Source: Pseudogymnoascus destructans (taxonomy: Eukaryota > Ascomycota > Leotiomycetes > Thelebolales > Thelebolaceae). From it: DNA of 64,000 bases. The stretch is from positions 496,001 to 560,000 of the forward strand of contig NW_020167539.1 of assembly GCF_001641265.1 (NCBI RefSeq), written 5' to 3'. This document shows, piece after piece, positions 1-9,433 of this stretch (within the stretch, counting starts at the first letter, position 1; each line of letters starts with the position of its first letter). The notes under the pieces were generated by a model. That model did no database searches. It was given only the letters and a program-made list of their open reading frames with translations, and was not told where the DNA came from. The position numbers and the translations under genes were made by a program.

Positions 1-2036
1 ATTAAAGGCGCTTGCAAGTCCAGCTTGGCATTTATCGTCTTGTGCTCCTCGAGAGCAAATTCCAAGCCGGCTCGTGTCTGTTGTCTAATGCTTTCTACCG
101 TAGCACCTGCGGTATCCATAAGAGCGTAAATGGAGTCCATGTGTCTCTCCGGAGGCTTGAAGAATTTAACGATCTCCACGATAAAGTTAGGATTATAAAT
201 GATCTCCATAGACTTCAATTTTGCCGTAACTGCTAAATCGGCACTTTCGTCTAGAGGGTGTTGTTCGAATTGGAACTGGAAGAACGGTTCGACGACGGAC
301 TCGGGCTCAAACTTAGTTAAGCTGGTGTCGTCGTCGGTTGATGGCGAATCTTTCACTCTAATAATTTGTGGATAGAAGCTGTTCGCAGTGGTTCCATCGT
401 TTAGACGAAGGCCTCCTAAGCTTACGTCGGCAAGGAAGGAATCCGGCCGTTGTAAGATTTTGGCACTAAAAGAATCAAAGAACAGACTGAGGACCTCCAC
501 CGCGGTATTATGGGAGTCCCGTTTTAATGTGAAACTACCCAACTTAAGATCGGCTTCGATTTGGAGCTTAACGGTCTCTCGAGGAAGATCAACACTTGCC
601 GCGATTGCATTTTTCTCGTCCCAATCGATAGCCTTGTACAGTTCCTCACGTTGCTCTTCCGTCATCGTGGTCGTCTCATCCTCTTCAGTCTCTTCGGGCT
701 TCGAGCCCCAGGCCCATGCCACCCATCCTTGTGGCTTTGGAGGCGTAGCTTTCTTGACGCCGATATTTTCCTTCTTCAGCTGATTTCTAGCAAGGGATCT
801 CCAGAATCTCAGGTCTTCGTACGACAGCTTCCACTCGAGATTGTTGAGGTCCTTGGTTTCATCGGGGGTCATTGGTTGATCTCCCCTCTTCTTCTTGAAT
901 AACTCGATGTAACGGATTCTGTCATCCCGTCGCTCGCGGAAGTAATCCCATGACCAGCGACGGTTTCTCTCGTGGATCTTGCTCAACACTGCGTCTGCAG
1001 CAAATCGCAACCACGCACGAGGGTCTTCTTTGGGAGTTACTCCTTTAGGCTGCAGTTTCTTGTATTCCTGGTGCCGCAGGAAATAATGGAATAGATCGAC
1101 CATCATGAGTGCATCTCTGTACTGGTCATCGTCCAGAACCAGTCCAATTTCATCGAAGAGCAGACCTGCTTTAATCTTTGGCCTGGTGATCTCGCCCGAG
1201 GTATCCATCTCGATCTTTGCGCGGCCACTAACAGGTTTCAATATGAACTGATGCTCGGTGTTGTCGCTCTGCTCGCCCTTGACGATCAATTTTGAGAATT
1301 GCTCCATCATCTCCTCATGGGACAAAACTTCGGCATCTTGAGGCACCTGTGCTTCTCTTCCGGTGCCCATAAGCTTTGTATCTGTATTGAAGTATACAGC
1401 AAGTGCCTCCAGCGTGGCGAGTTTATGCCCAACACCAACTGAGTTTTGTATGTATGTTGGGTTCCATTTTCCGTCGGTGCTTACAGCGCTGAATCCCTCG
1501 AGCGTTACACCGAGCGCAAATGGATGTCCAGGAGCGGATATCGAATCTTCATACCGGACGTGTATGTTCTTCACGGTGATTTGGAGGTTGTTCACGATAG
1601 CCGAAACCAAGCTCTCCGTGAAGCTCTGGCTCTTCTTCTGCTCCTCCTGGCTGAGGCCCTCATCATTCCTCTCTTTTAGGATGTCTGCACTGTCAAGTTT
1701 TTCCATTTTCACAGCTTGTCGCCTTCGCTCTTCTTCCTCTTCGTCGTATTCCGCGTCCTCCTTCGGCGCCGCTAACAGGTATACATCTTCAATAAAAACC
1801 TTGACAGGCTGTCCACGTAGATTCGACCATGGTATCGTTAACGTCAAGGCTCCAAGATGTCCCTCAACCACATTTATCGGCAATTTCAGCTGGTCCAGAG
1901 CTTCTCGCCTGAGCTCCAAGTTGTGAAGCTTGACATCTCCCGACCAGATCCCGACTTTCAGTTGTCCTGGGTCGAAGTTCCGAATGTACATGCCCAGAAA
2001 CCGATTGAGGAGACCGGCCACCAAGCCTTCCAACAT
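1..2036 (-). CDS. VPS13: VPS13 lipid-transfer protein, N-terminal part (C-terminal part outside window)
   Basis: Vps13 is a giant bridge-like lipid-transfer protein at membrane contact sites (vacuole, mitochondria, endosome, prospore membrane in yeast). The minus strand reads without interruption from the ATG at 2036 to the left edge, giving about 678 residues. The N-terminus (MLEGLVAGLLNRFLGMYIRN, then NFDPGQLKVGIWSGDVKL and HNLELRREALDQL) is the chorein N-terminal signature. Further on are ALTLTIPWSNLRGQPVKVFI, ITVKNIHVRYEDS and LKPVSGRAKIEMDTSGEITRPKI, all typical of the Vps13 extended-chorein region. A charged run rich in Glu/Arg (EEEEERRRQAVKMEKLD) follows about residue 95, as in other fungal Vps13. 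Fungal Vps13 is about 3,100 residues, so roughly a fifth is present. No intron is needed in this part. The family call is firm; what lies beyond position 1 cannot be seen. Confidence 0.95.
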   Translation of the reverse strand, partial: MLEGLVAGLLNRFLGMYIRNFDPGQLKVGIWSGDVKLHNLELRREALDQLKLPINVVEGHLGALTLTIPWSNLRGQPVKVFIEDVYLLAAPKEDAEYDEEEEERRRQAVKMEKLDSADILKERNDEGLSQEEQKKSQSFTESLVSAIVNNLQITVKNIHVRYEDSISAPGHPFALGVTLEGFSAVSTDGKWNPTYIQNSVGVGHKLATLEALAVYFNTDTKLMGTGREAQVPQDAEVLSHEEMMEQFSKLIVKGEQSDNTEHQFILKPVSGRAKIEMDTSGEITRPKIKAGLLFDEIGLVLDDDQYRDALMMVDLFHYFLRHQEYKKLQPKGVTPKEDPRAWLRFAADAVLSKIHERNRRWSWDYFRERRDDRIRYIELFKKKRGDQPMTPDETKDLNNLEWKLSYEDLRFWRSLARNQLKKENIGVKKATPPKPQGWVAWAWGSKPEETEEDETTTMTEEQREELYKAIDWDEKNAIAASVDLPRETVKLQIEADLKLGSFTLKRDSHNTAVEVLSLFFDSFSAKILQRPDSFLADVSLGGLRLNDGTTANSFYPQIIRVKDSPSTDDDTSLTKFEPESVVEPFFQFQFEQHPLDESADLAVTAKLKSMEIIYNPNFIVEIVKFFKPPERHMDSIYALMDTAGATVESIRQQTRAGLEFALEEHKTINAKLDLQAPL

Positions 2037-2900
2037 CCTGTACTATTGGTGCCGTAACCCGGGCAGGGACAATCGTAGGGTTGTTTTTTAGGGTCGCAGC
2101 TGATGTCGTCTATGTTCCTCGAGAACGGCAGTCGCGCGCATAGACCGGGGGTCTTCGTGAAGGAATATAGGCTTTCAATTGCCTCGCTTCTTGTAGATTC
2201 ACCCTCGAGGGCTTTGTGGGACGATTCAGTTCATGGGATGATAAGCTGTTGGGAGTATCACGACCCCTCCCTTGGAACTAAACTCGGGACGATGATCTCG
2301 AGGCGCTTTCAGAGCAATGGGGACCGCTAATGAGCAAGAAAAGTACACAGTGATCTCTCCGCAACAAAGTCTAGAGTTTATTCGTTGGTTTTCAAGAGAT
2401 CGGAGTCGCGTTGGTACAATAAATTCGTGATCATGATTGTTTGGTTTGCGTGGGACTCAAGACGTTGTTGGCAGTACCAAGGTACTCGTACTCTGGGGAT
2501 TCTCATGTGGCTCCTTCCTGCCCCAGGCACTCATAAGCCTTCGTCGACGTCTACGAACGCACCTTCCACTCCCACCGAAGCAAAGCAATTTACCTACAAA
2601 CGACGCCATAATAACCAAAGCCAAGATGGAAGCCTCCCAGAACACCAACCGTCCAAAAACATCTATTCCGAACTCCTCCACCAAGTTATAGCTACACAAT
2701 AGCGAACCGCCAATACACTCGAGGACCTCGCACCACGCAACGCAATTGCTTCTCCAGTGAATGCTACCGCTACGCCAGAGAATGATAACAACGCTCACGA
2801 CCAAGGAACTGGAAAGTTCAGCTCAGGAATCCCAAGCTGTTTAAGCTGCGCAGAATGTTTTAAAATTTGGAGTCGAGACACAACAAAGGGCTTCTATCCG
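2037..2900. other. Intergenic, 5' of VPS13; possible decayed ORF
   Basis: No gene is recognised. A plus-strand frame is open from 2385 to a TAG at 2700-2702 and stays open afterwards into the minisatellite, so one stop separates two open stretches. The peptide resembles nothing I know. It may be promoter DNA or a decayed gene. The first few hundred bases must hold the VPS13 promoter. Confidence 0.4.
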
Positions 2901-3164
2901 TGTGGCTCTGGGTGGCTCTGGGTGGCTCTGGGTGGCTCTGGGTGGCTCTGGGTGGCTCTGGGTGGCTCTGGGTGGCTCTGGGTGGCTCTGGGGTGGCTCG
3001 GGGTGGCTCGGGGTGGTTCGGGGTGGCTCTGGGTGGCTCTGGGTGGCTCTGGGTGGCTCTGGGGTGGCTCGGGGTGGTTCGGGGTGGCTCTGGGTGGCTC
3101 TGGGTGGCTCTGGGTGGCTCTGGGTGGCTCTGGGTGGCTCTGGGTGGCTCTGGGTGGCCCTGGG
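2901..3164. repeat. 10-bp minisatellite (GGTGGCTCTG)n
   Basis: About 26 head-to-tail copies of GGTGGCTCTG, with two central patches where the unit changes to GGTGGCTCGG, GGTGGTTCGG or an 11-bp GGGTGGCTCTG. The unit length is not a multiple of three and contains no stop on either strand, so several frames are open and encode the same Gly/Ser/Trp/Leu-type decapeptide cycle (or Pro/Glu/Ser/His on the minus strand). These ORFs are consequences of the repeat, not evidence of a gene. Confidence 0.95.
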
Positions 3165-4261
3165 AGTATCTGTGATTGGAATTCTTTGGTGGGCTGCGGC
3201 GCGTGAGATATTTTTGGTAAGATTCAACTTTATATCTTACATAAACACCTTTCATTTAACTAACACTTAAAGGGAGGGGATGTCAGAGGTTGGAAGATCA
3301 CATGCTTTCGCTGGTACTGAAGCAGTAGACGTCAATGGCAATCCCTAAAGAGACGTTTTGACGATGTCTTGATCTACGACAGACATCTCCCCAGGTGTTT
3401 TTTCTTGTCCCGGATACGAACGCGAATGGTGATAAGGATGGGGAGGAGGGGGTGAAGTGAGAGTCTGTTATTTTGCTGGTAAGACCAAATGAGGCGGTCC
3501 TAGTGATCCTATCGTGGGGGGGTTGTCGGCCTTTGCGAGCAAGCCAGGAAAGTTTGGCAGCCAATCTTCAGTTTATATAGCCATCGAAGACAGAATATCA
3601 CCTTTGATGTACTTGCCGCGTACAAATATGCATCGGTAAGCCAAACACGGATGGTCTTGCAGGGAGTTCGCCGTAGGGGGCGGTCACGGAAGGGCTGGTA
3701 AACGCTACCTGTCTAGGTAGACATTGAGCGGTGAGAATAAAGATCATCCCCACATCGTTATCGGATTTTCAATACATTATTTGTTCATAAAATTGTTAAT
3801 TTCGCGGGCAAAGATTAGAGTCGCCAGAGATGTTGCGCGTTGTTGCCCAGGTATGCAGAAGATGTTTCTCGTAGCCAACCAAAGCTTGGAATGGGTGAAT
3901 CGACACTCGCTCGGCACTCGACAATTGAGACTTTCCAACTTTGTCATCAATGCCGATCACTCTGAGAAATGCACAAAGGTGTACCTTTTCAATAAGTGCA
4001 CGACGGCGCCTCACCTATGCTTATTGGAGGTGCTAAACAGCCTCGCCGTCCAACATGTCTATTTTATCCACACAGCTGTCTGAGCTGGTGGTCCACCTCG
4101 CCGGGGTCGACATTGACCGCCTCACTCTTTTCATTTCAACAAAGGCATCCCGGCTGGACCCCTGCAGTGGTCCCAACTATATTACAAGTCTACTCTTTCA
4201 ACGATTGATTTCTTTTTGTCGTTCAGCGTGATGGATTTGAAAACAATTACAAGTAGGAAGC
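3165..4261. other. Intergenic, no gene seen
   Basis: AT-rich to mixed sequence. The open frames at 3298-3564 (minus) and 3724-4083 (plus) have no recognisable motif and no supporting splice structure. The right end is presumably the promoter of the SprT-like gene. Confidence 0.4.
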
Positions 4262-5317
4262 ATGTATCGAAATGGCCGCTGGGCTGTTGATGCTGTGCCT
4301 CGAGATGGCTTCCAACCCCACCCACGACCGGTGGATTACCACGGTCGAGAACGCAGATACACTACACCGTACCACCGCCAGTGCACACGCTTTGATTCCG
4401 TAACCACTGATAATCGGTTAAAACGCAAAAACACCAAACGCCGCCCCCATGCTGCCTATTCCGTTGAGGGCTCGAACTCTAACGTTGCATGCCCTCGGCT
4501 TCAGAACCCCGCCTCATCGCTTGGCCCAGATGCCGGATGGTTGACGGATGAAGAGGCGAGTAGGGGGGTGGACGCGTGCTTCAAGAAGAGGCAGAATCAT
4601 GTCCAGGGACGGATCTTGCGGAAGCTGCTGAATCGCGAGCTGGCTTTCGACCAGGAATCGCTAGACCGCATCCGCTTCGCTGCGGACTACGTTCTCTTTG
4701 ACGGCATGCTCCGTGGAAAAGTCAAGTGGAGGTGGTCGAAGGAAGGTGAGGAGGGCTACGAGAATGAGCTCCTGGGCTCGACGACGCCGCAGTATTCACC
4801 AGAGACCGGTATCGAGGCCTGGGTTGTGCTGTCGCGGCCCCTCCTGCTGTCCGGTAGGTACAGCCAGGACCTGCTCCTCTCGACGTTCCTCCACGAGATG
4901 GTGCACTGCTACCTCTTCATATGCTGTGGCGACCGGGCTCAGAAGGACGGGGGGCACACGCCTGGATTCCAACAGATTGTGCAGCTCATCAACGGCTGGA
5001 CCGGGAACTCACGCCTGCGCCTCTGCAGCATGAAGGCGGACCTGGACCACTTCACGGTCGGGTCGGAGGACTTGTCCTGCTGTCCTGTGGCGGAGGATAT
5101 CGCCTACGAGCCGTCGTCTACCAGCCAGTATGTGGACTTCGGCGACTGCACCTTTGTGTGCGGTTCGGGCCAACATACGTTATCAGGAAATGGACATCCG
5201 CTGCCAGGGTTCGAGGAGATTCATAGGAATGTTTCTCTGCCCCCATTGGCATATGTTAGCATGCAAGAGCGGATGATGCAGGCGCTGGGTGGATCGGTTA
5301 CCATGCCCATCTGTTGA
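4262..5317 (+). CDS. SprT-like zinc metalloprotease domain protein
   Basis: A single-exon reading frame of 351 residues. The zinc site is HEMVH at residues 211-215, followed by a third histidine in GGHTPGF (His232). This HExxH-(n)-GH-x-x-x-F layout, with the preceding segment LLLSTFLHEMVHCYLF, is the SprT-like fold found in Spartan/Wss1-type proteases that cleave DNA-protein crosslinks, and in many uncharacterised fungal proteins. The upstream segment around residues 130-200 (FAADYVLFDGMLRGKVKWRW, then ETGIEAWVVLSRPLLL) fits the SprT-like N-terminal beta elements. The first 100 residues are basic and low in structure. I see neither a clear PIP box nor a UBZ finger; a cluster of cysteines near residue 275 (LSCCPVAED) might be a degenerate zinc ribbon. 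Substrate and pathway are unknown. A second, divergent SprT-like gene lies at 26071-26575. The start is the first ATG of the open frame; an internal start is possible. Confidence 0.8.
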   Translation: MYRNGRWAVDAVPRDGFQPHPRPVDYHGRERRYTTPYHRQCTRFDSVTTDNRLKRKNTKRRPHAAYSVEGSNSNVACPRLQNPASSLGPDAGWLTDEEASRGVDACFKKRQNHVQGRILRKLLNRELAFDQESLDRIRFAADYVLFDGMLRGKVKWRWSKEGEEGYENELLGSTTPQYSPETGIEAWVVLSRPLLLSGRYSQDLLLSTFLHEMVHCYLFICCGDRAQKDGGHTPGFQQIVQLINGWTGNSRLRLCSMKADLDHFTVGSEDLSCCPVAEDIAYEPSSTSQYVDFGDCTFVCGSGQHTLSGNGHPLPGFEEIHRNVSLPPLAYVSMQERMMQALGGSVTMPIC

Positions 5318-5940
5318 ATGAGTAGTGCTCTTGTCCGCGTTAAAAATCATTTTGTTCTCGTGGTCGTACTATTATTTTACTTTCAGTGTGTTGAGCGCGT
5401 TGGCGTTTTATATCTATAAAGGGTTTAGACTATGAGTTTTTTAGCATACAATACGAGAGGCCATGGTATTCTTGGCTTTGATCCATGTACCATTCAATGT
5501 GAACCAATCTATTTCGCGGGGCGGCAGTGTTGTGCAACCGTTTCATTTTTGTTGGACACTTCGGAAGCGGACCCCAGGGCTACCTCTGCTCTCATTGGAA
5601 ATGCTGTCAACTATGGGTCAGGTATTGCAACGAGATTTTCATATCTGGAGCAACCTTGGAAGGAGTTGTGGCACATCGTTGTGCTGTGTACATTTTGATT
5701 CTGAGGTAACGCGTTAAAAATTGTAACTTGACTCCGACTCCAGGTGCTTGACATACCATTATTCAGCTGCTCTGTACGCCGACATGTCCCTATTACAGAC
5801 ACATCGGCTCTATAGTAACTTCTCCCCACATTGGAATGCCGTGAGACCCGGCTTAGGGCCCCACGATCAATTCCCAGCCACCAAACCAGGGCTCCAAGCC
5901 TCGCCAGTTGAGTTGAACTTCCATGCGCCGCTCAAGACCC
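5318..5940. other. Convergent intergenic region between SprT-like gene and Y14
   Basis: Holds the 3' flanks of two converging genes. Several overlapping short frames at 5432-5717 have no family features. No RNA gene was recognised. Confidence 0.4.
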
Positions 5941-6543
5941 TCATTCGGCCATCTCCTCCTCGCGATTCCTCTCCGGGCTCCTCGATCGTGACCTTGCCCT
6001 CCCTTTCGCAGCAGGCGCTCTCCCGCCCTTCTTCGGTGGTGGCCGCACGAAGACGAAATCGACCGTTACGGTTTGATCCAGGAGTTTCGTGCCGTTCGCG
6101 CCATTGACTGCTGCGCGCGCCTCGTCGAGTGTTGGGTATTCAATCAGTGCGTATCCCTATCCCTCGCATTAGCTCTCTCATCCCAACAGCCACCCCCCAC
6201 GGAGGCTCATCCATCCCCCCACAACGCATTTTCTTGTCCCCCCACCTCCCCCCGCCCACAGCACCACGCGACGTACCTTGACATAACCCGTCCTCCGGTC
6301 CAAATTCAGGTGCAGATTCTTGATCTCTCCAAAATCGGCAAACTTATCCGTGATATCCTCCTCGTTGGCCTCCTCGTGCACATTCGACACGATGATGATC
6401 CAGCCCTCGATGGAGCGCACCGCCGTGGCGTTGGTGAGAGTCTGCATGGATGCGTTCTTCGGTTCCTCGGAGGAGGCAGCGGTGGTGTCGGCGACGGGCG
6501 CGTCTGCGACCTCGACGTCTACGTCCATTGCTGTGTCGGCCAT
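5941..6543 (-). CDS. RNA-binding protein Y14/RBM8A, exon junction complex core
   Basis: Two exons: 6543-6277 and 6156-5941, joined in phase 0 (AAG then GTACGT donor; acceptor GGATAG before GGATAC). The product is 160 residues. Y14 binds Mago and eIF4A3 in the exon junction complex, which marks spliced mRNA. Visible features: an acidic N-terminal tail ([20 protein letters not shown]), one RRM with RNP-like segments [17 protein letters not shown], the Y14-typical linker [20 protein letters not shown], then [16 protein letters not shown] and [10 protein letters not shown], and a short RS-rich tail ([16 protein letters not shown]). The intron falls exactly at K|GYAL inside the RRM. Length and tail match the family (about 170 residues). 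An upstream in-frame ATG at 6744 exists, but ATG 6543 gives the canonical N-terminus. The intervening intron is 120 nt and pyrimidine-rich. Confidence 0.93.
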
Positions 6544-6569
6544 TTTTGCTGGGGGTTGTGGAGTAATTG

Positions 6570-6632
6570 GCCTGTTGGCCTGTTGGTTTGTTGGTTGGTT
6601 TGTTGGTTGGTTTGTTGGTTGGTTTGGTTTGT
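6570..6632. repeat. TTGGTTTG/TTGG microsatellite in Y14 5' flank
   Basis: Repeated TTGG/TTTG tetramers just upstream of the Y14 start codon, so probably within its 5' UTR or core promoter. Confidence 0.8.
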
Positions 6633-7303
6633 GGAGTTGCAGGTGGGATGGATGCGGCGGAAGTTCAAGGTGGTCCAAGCTTGCCCCATGCGCTAAGAGA
6701 CTGAGCGGGAGGCCAGGCGTTCGGGATGTACGACGGGTCACCACTCCTTGGGGATTCTCAAAAAAAATATTCGAGAGAAGACATTATTAGATTGTTTGGG
6801 ATGTCTATAAATGGGTTCTTTTTATAATCTCAGTTGTAGTGTTTGCTCTGCTGGGTTTGGCGCCCTCCTAATCGGGCAACGTGCATGCACAGGGCTGCCG
6901 TTGCTTTCGAGGTCTGTATAGTGTCGGGCTCCCTCCTTATATCGTGTCTCTCCGCCATCTATCTTCTCTAAACATTCTTGCGGCGCGTAGCCTTCTCCCC
7001 CCTCTAAATGCATAATGCTACCTAACGAGCCTTATAGTATTGGGCAGGTGGTGGAAGAGGGGAGAATTAGGGATTTGAGGTTCTAGGGGAGGTTAGGTGG
7101 CAGCTTTTGGGTTTTATATTGGCGCCAAGGTCAATAAATCCTTTGGCTCTGTATCTATTTAGGAAAGACTTCACATGACCCTTTCTTAATGAGCTTTGCT
7201 ACTGAAGTATATAACAGGTCGTGCCGTTGTTAAGCTGACATTTCCATTCCTGTATAACAATAGTGCAGATCCCTAAAAATGGTATCAAACTTCAACTACA
7301 GTT
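6633..7303. other. Intergenic, no gene seen
   Basis: Upstream flank of Y14. The only open frames are short, with no motif. Confidence 0.4.
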
Positions 7304-7665
7304 ATGCCGATACCGTCCCTTTTGAGTGTAGACCTGTCCTGCTCCGCGTTTCTCTTCAACCGCAGGCAGGGCCACAATTCCACCTTCCAGGACTGCTGCA
7401 AAGGCATTGGTGGCAAAGTCTCGACCTTTTCCGTCTCCGATAGGGATGGCGTACGCCCTTGCTACCAGAACTGCCGGGCCAGCGACATTGATGCAGAGAT
7501 CGCGTTGTTCAGATGCCTAAAGTTAGGCTTGATTACCATACATGCACTGGGAAGTATGATCGTTTCGGGATTTTGACCGCTGCGGCTCCAGCGAAGAGCT
7601 TGTCAATGGCTGGATTATTGGCTGTAGGGCTGGCGTTGGTAGGGATGCTGCATGTGTGGGTGTAG
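7304..7665 (+). pseudogene. Possible relic of a small Cys-rich secreted/GPI-anchored protein
   Basis: The first frame (7304-7576) encodes a cysteine-containing stretch (TFQDCCKGIGGKV, then RPCYQNCRASDID) like small extracellular fungal proteins. A second frame, offset by one phase, ends at 7665 with APAKSLSMAGLLAVGLALVG followed by MLHVWV and stop. That is a good C-terminal hydrophobic GPI-attachment-type tail. I could not find a credible GT..AG intron joining the two frames, and no clear signal peptide is joined to them, so a decayed gene is the simplest reading. A small spliced gene cannot be excluded. Confidence 0.35.
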
Positions 7666-9433
7666 TAGAGCGATGATGACACGAATGTATGTGAGAAATG
7701 GTGGATTAACTAGTGATATGTGGTCAAGAGCAATCAAGGCGGCCGCATTATTATCAACATATTCGAGTGCCAATGTATGAGAACATGATCTAGCGGATTG
7801 TAGTTTCCAGCCACTCTCCCCTCAGCAAGGGTGGCATAAAGCAGGGCCCTGATACTGAAGATGTGTTAGCCAGCTGCGTGATCGTCCGGATACTGGATCT
7901 TCCGATTCTAAAGCTTCAATTCTGAAACTCCAGGGAACGGAACGGAACCAGGAGGGTTTCAGGATCCGAGCCACGAGCACAGAGATAGAGCCCGTAACAA
8001 TATATATATAGTAGTTAGAATAGCTTCAATATAAGAATATGCATTACAAAATTATCACTTCGGGCCCTACTGCTTTATGACTGTATTTTCGGTTTATATT
8101 CTCTACCTACTGCCACGGATCCTACGGATATTGTTCAGCAAGCATCATGGCAGTTAACATCGTGAAGTGCCAGAAAACAGCACTTACTGGACCTGGCACG
8201 CGCATCCAGGCATGGTCATCGAAGTTCTCACCATAGGTCTCTGCTTCGCTATCCGCGCAGCTAGGCTCTAGCTTCGGTTGATGTAGCATTTATCAACAAG
8301 TCCCTAAGGGTTAACTCCCATCCAACCCAGCCCGGACATCTTGCGGAGAGTCCGCACGTGATGTTGCTTGTGACACTCTCGTAGCTCACATGAAGTAGGC
8401 CGAGGTTGAGCCTCGATCTGCGCCCGCCAGTGCCTCTCATCTCCAACTAATTTTTTACTCCCGTAGACTAAGACTCAACTACCGACACTCGGTGCAGGCA
8501 GGGCCAGATAAACTGGATGTTATAACACGAGGCTCGGTTGGTTCGCAGGATTAAAGTTAATCTTTTCGCAACTGGAGCCGGGGACAATGGACTATCTCTA
8601 AACCGCCGGGAGGTCATGGGCCAAGCCAAGGCAATGCCAACCATCTTTCTGTTTCGACTATCACAAGAGCAACTTTGCACATGTAGAACACAGACGCCGG
8701 GGACTCATTTTGAGAATTCTGGCTACTGGGAGAATAAATACTTTGCTTCCGGGATCACAAGCCCTTACGTTGTAACTCACGGCAGTTTGCCCCAACCCGT
8801 TGAGGGGTGCCGGGTACAACCAACGGGAACAGAAAAAAATAGTCAACAGAGGCAGACAGACAAACGAAGACGCAAGGCTCAAAAGTACGGTGTCTCAATA
8901 TCTGCATTTCACCCCCGCCTGGAATACCTATCTAAACTCTCTACCTGACCCCTCTCTTCAACTCTCCATTCCATCACCTAGCGGCGCACTCCGCTCAAAC
9001 TACACCTCGTCACACACACTCCATCTCGTCGTGAATATCATATGCATGTTTCTCGTAACACTTCTCTTCTCTCCTACGCTGCAAAACAAACGCCGTCTCT
9101 ATTTCGTCTTCGCTGTCATTAAATGAACCCCCCTAGTAAAGCCTGCAAAGATAATACCCTCGAGTGCTTTTGTTGATATAGCGCTGAAATGTGGTGACCT
9201 CGGAGTGAGATGGTGATACAAGGTGCACGCAACAGTAGATGAGCTTGTCGCTCAGCTAAATAGCAAGATGAGGAAATAAATGAAGGCTCAGGGTTGGTGG
9301 GGGAGATATTCTCTCAAAGCTTCATGAGCTGAGTATAGAAACGAGTTGACCACACCCTGCGTAGAGATGGCCATTGCTAGCACCATGTAACCAGCACAAT
9401 CCGTAGAAATTTTCTGATCAGATTAAAAACTTC
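7666..9433. other. Long intergenic region, no gene seen
   Basis: About 1.8 kb with no recognisable coding content. Frames at 8261-8446, 8468-8680, 8538-8948 and 8800-9126 overlap each other on both strands and show no motif. No tRNA-like arms were noticed. Confidence 0.4.

Noticed and set aside
2757..3270. Several overlapping Gly/Trp/Leu- or Pro/Glu/His-rich ORFs
   Set aside because: All are created by the 10-bp repeat, which has no stops in any frame; no start context or splice structure supports a gene.
6073..6790. Plus-strand ORFs opposite Y14
   Set aside because: They are the complement of Y14 exon 1, its intron and the TTGG microsatellite.
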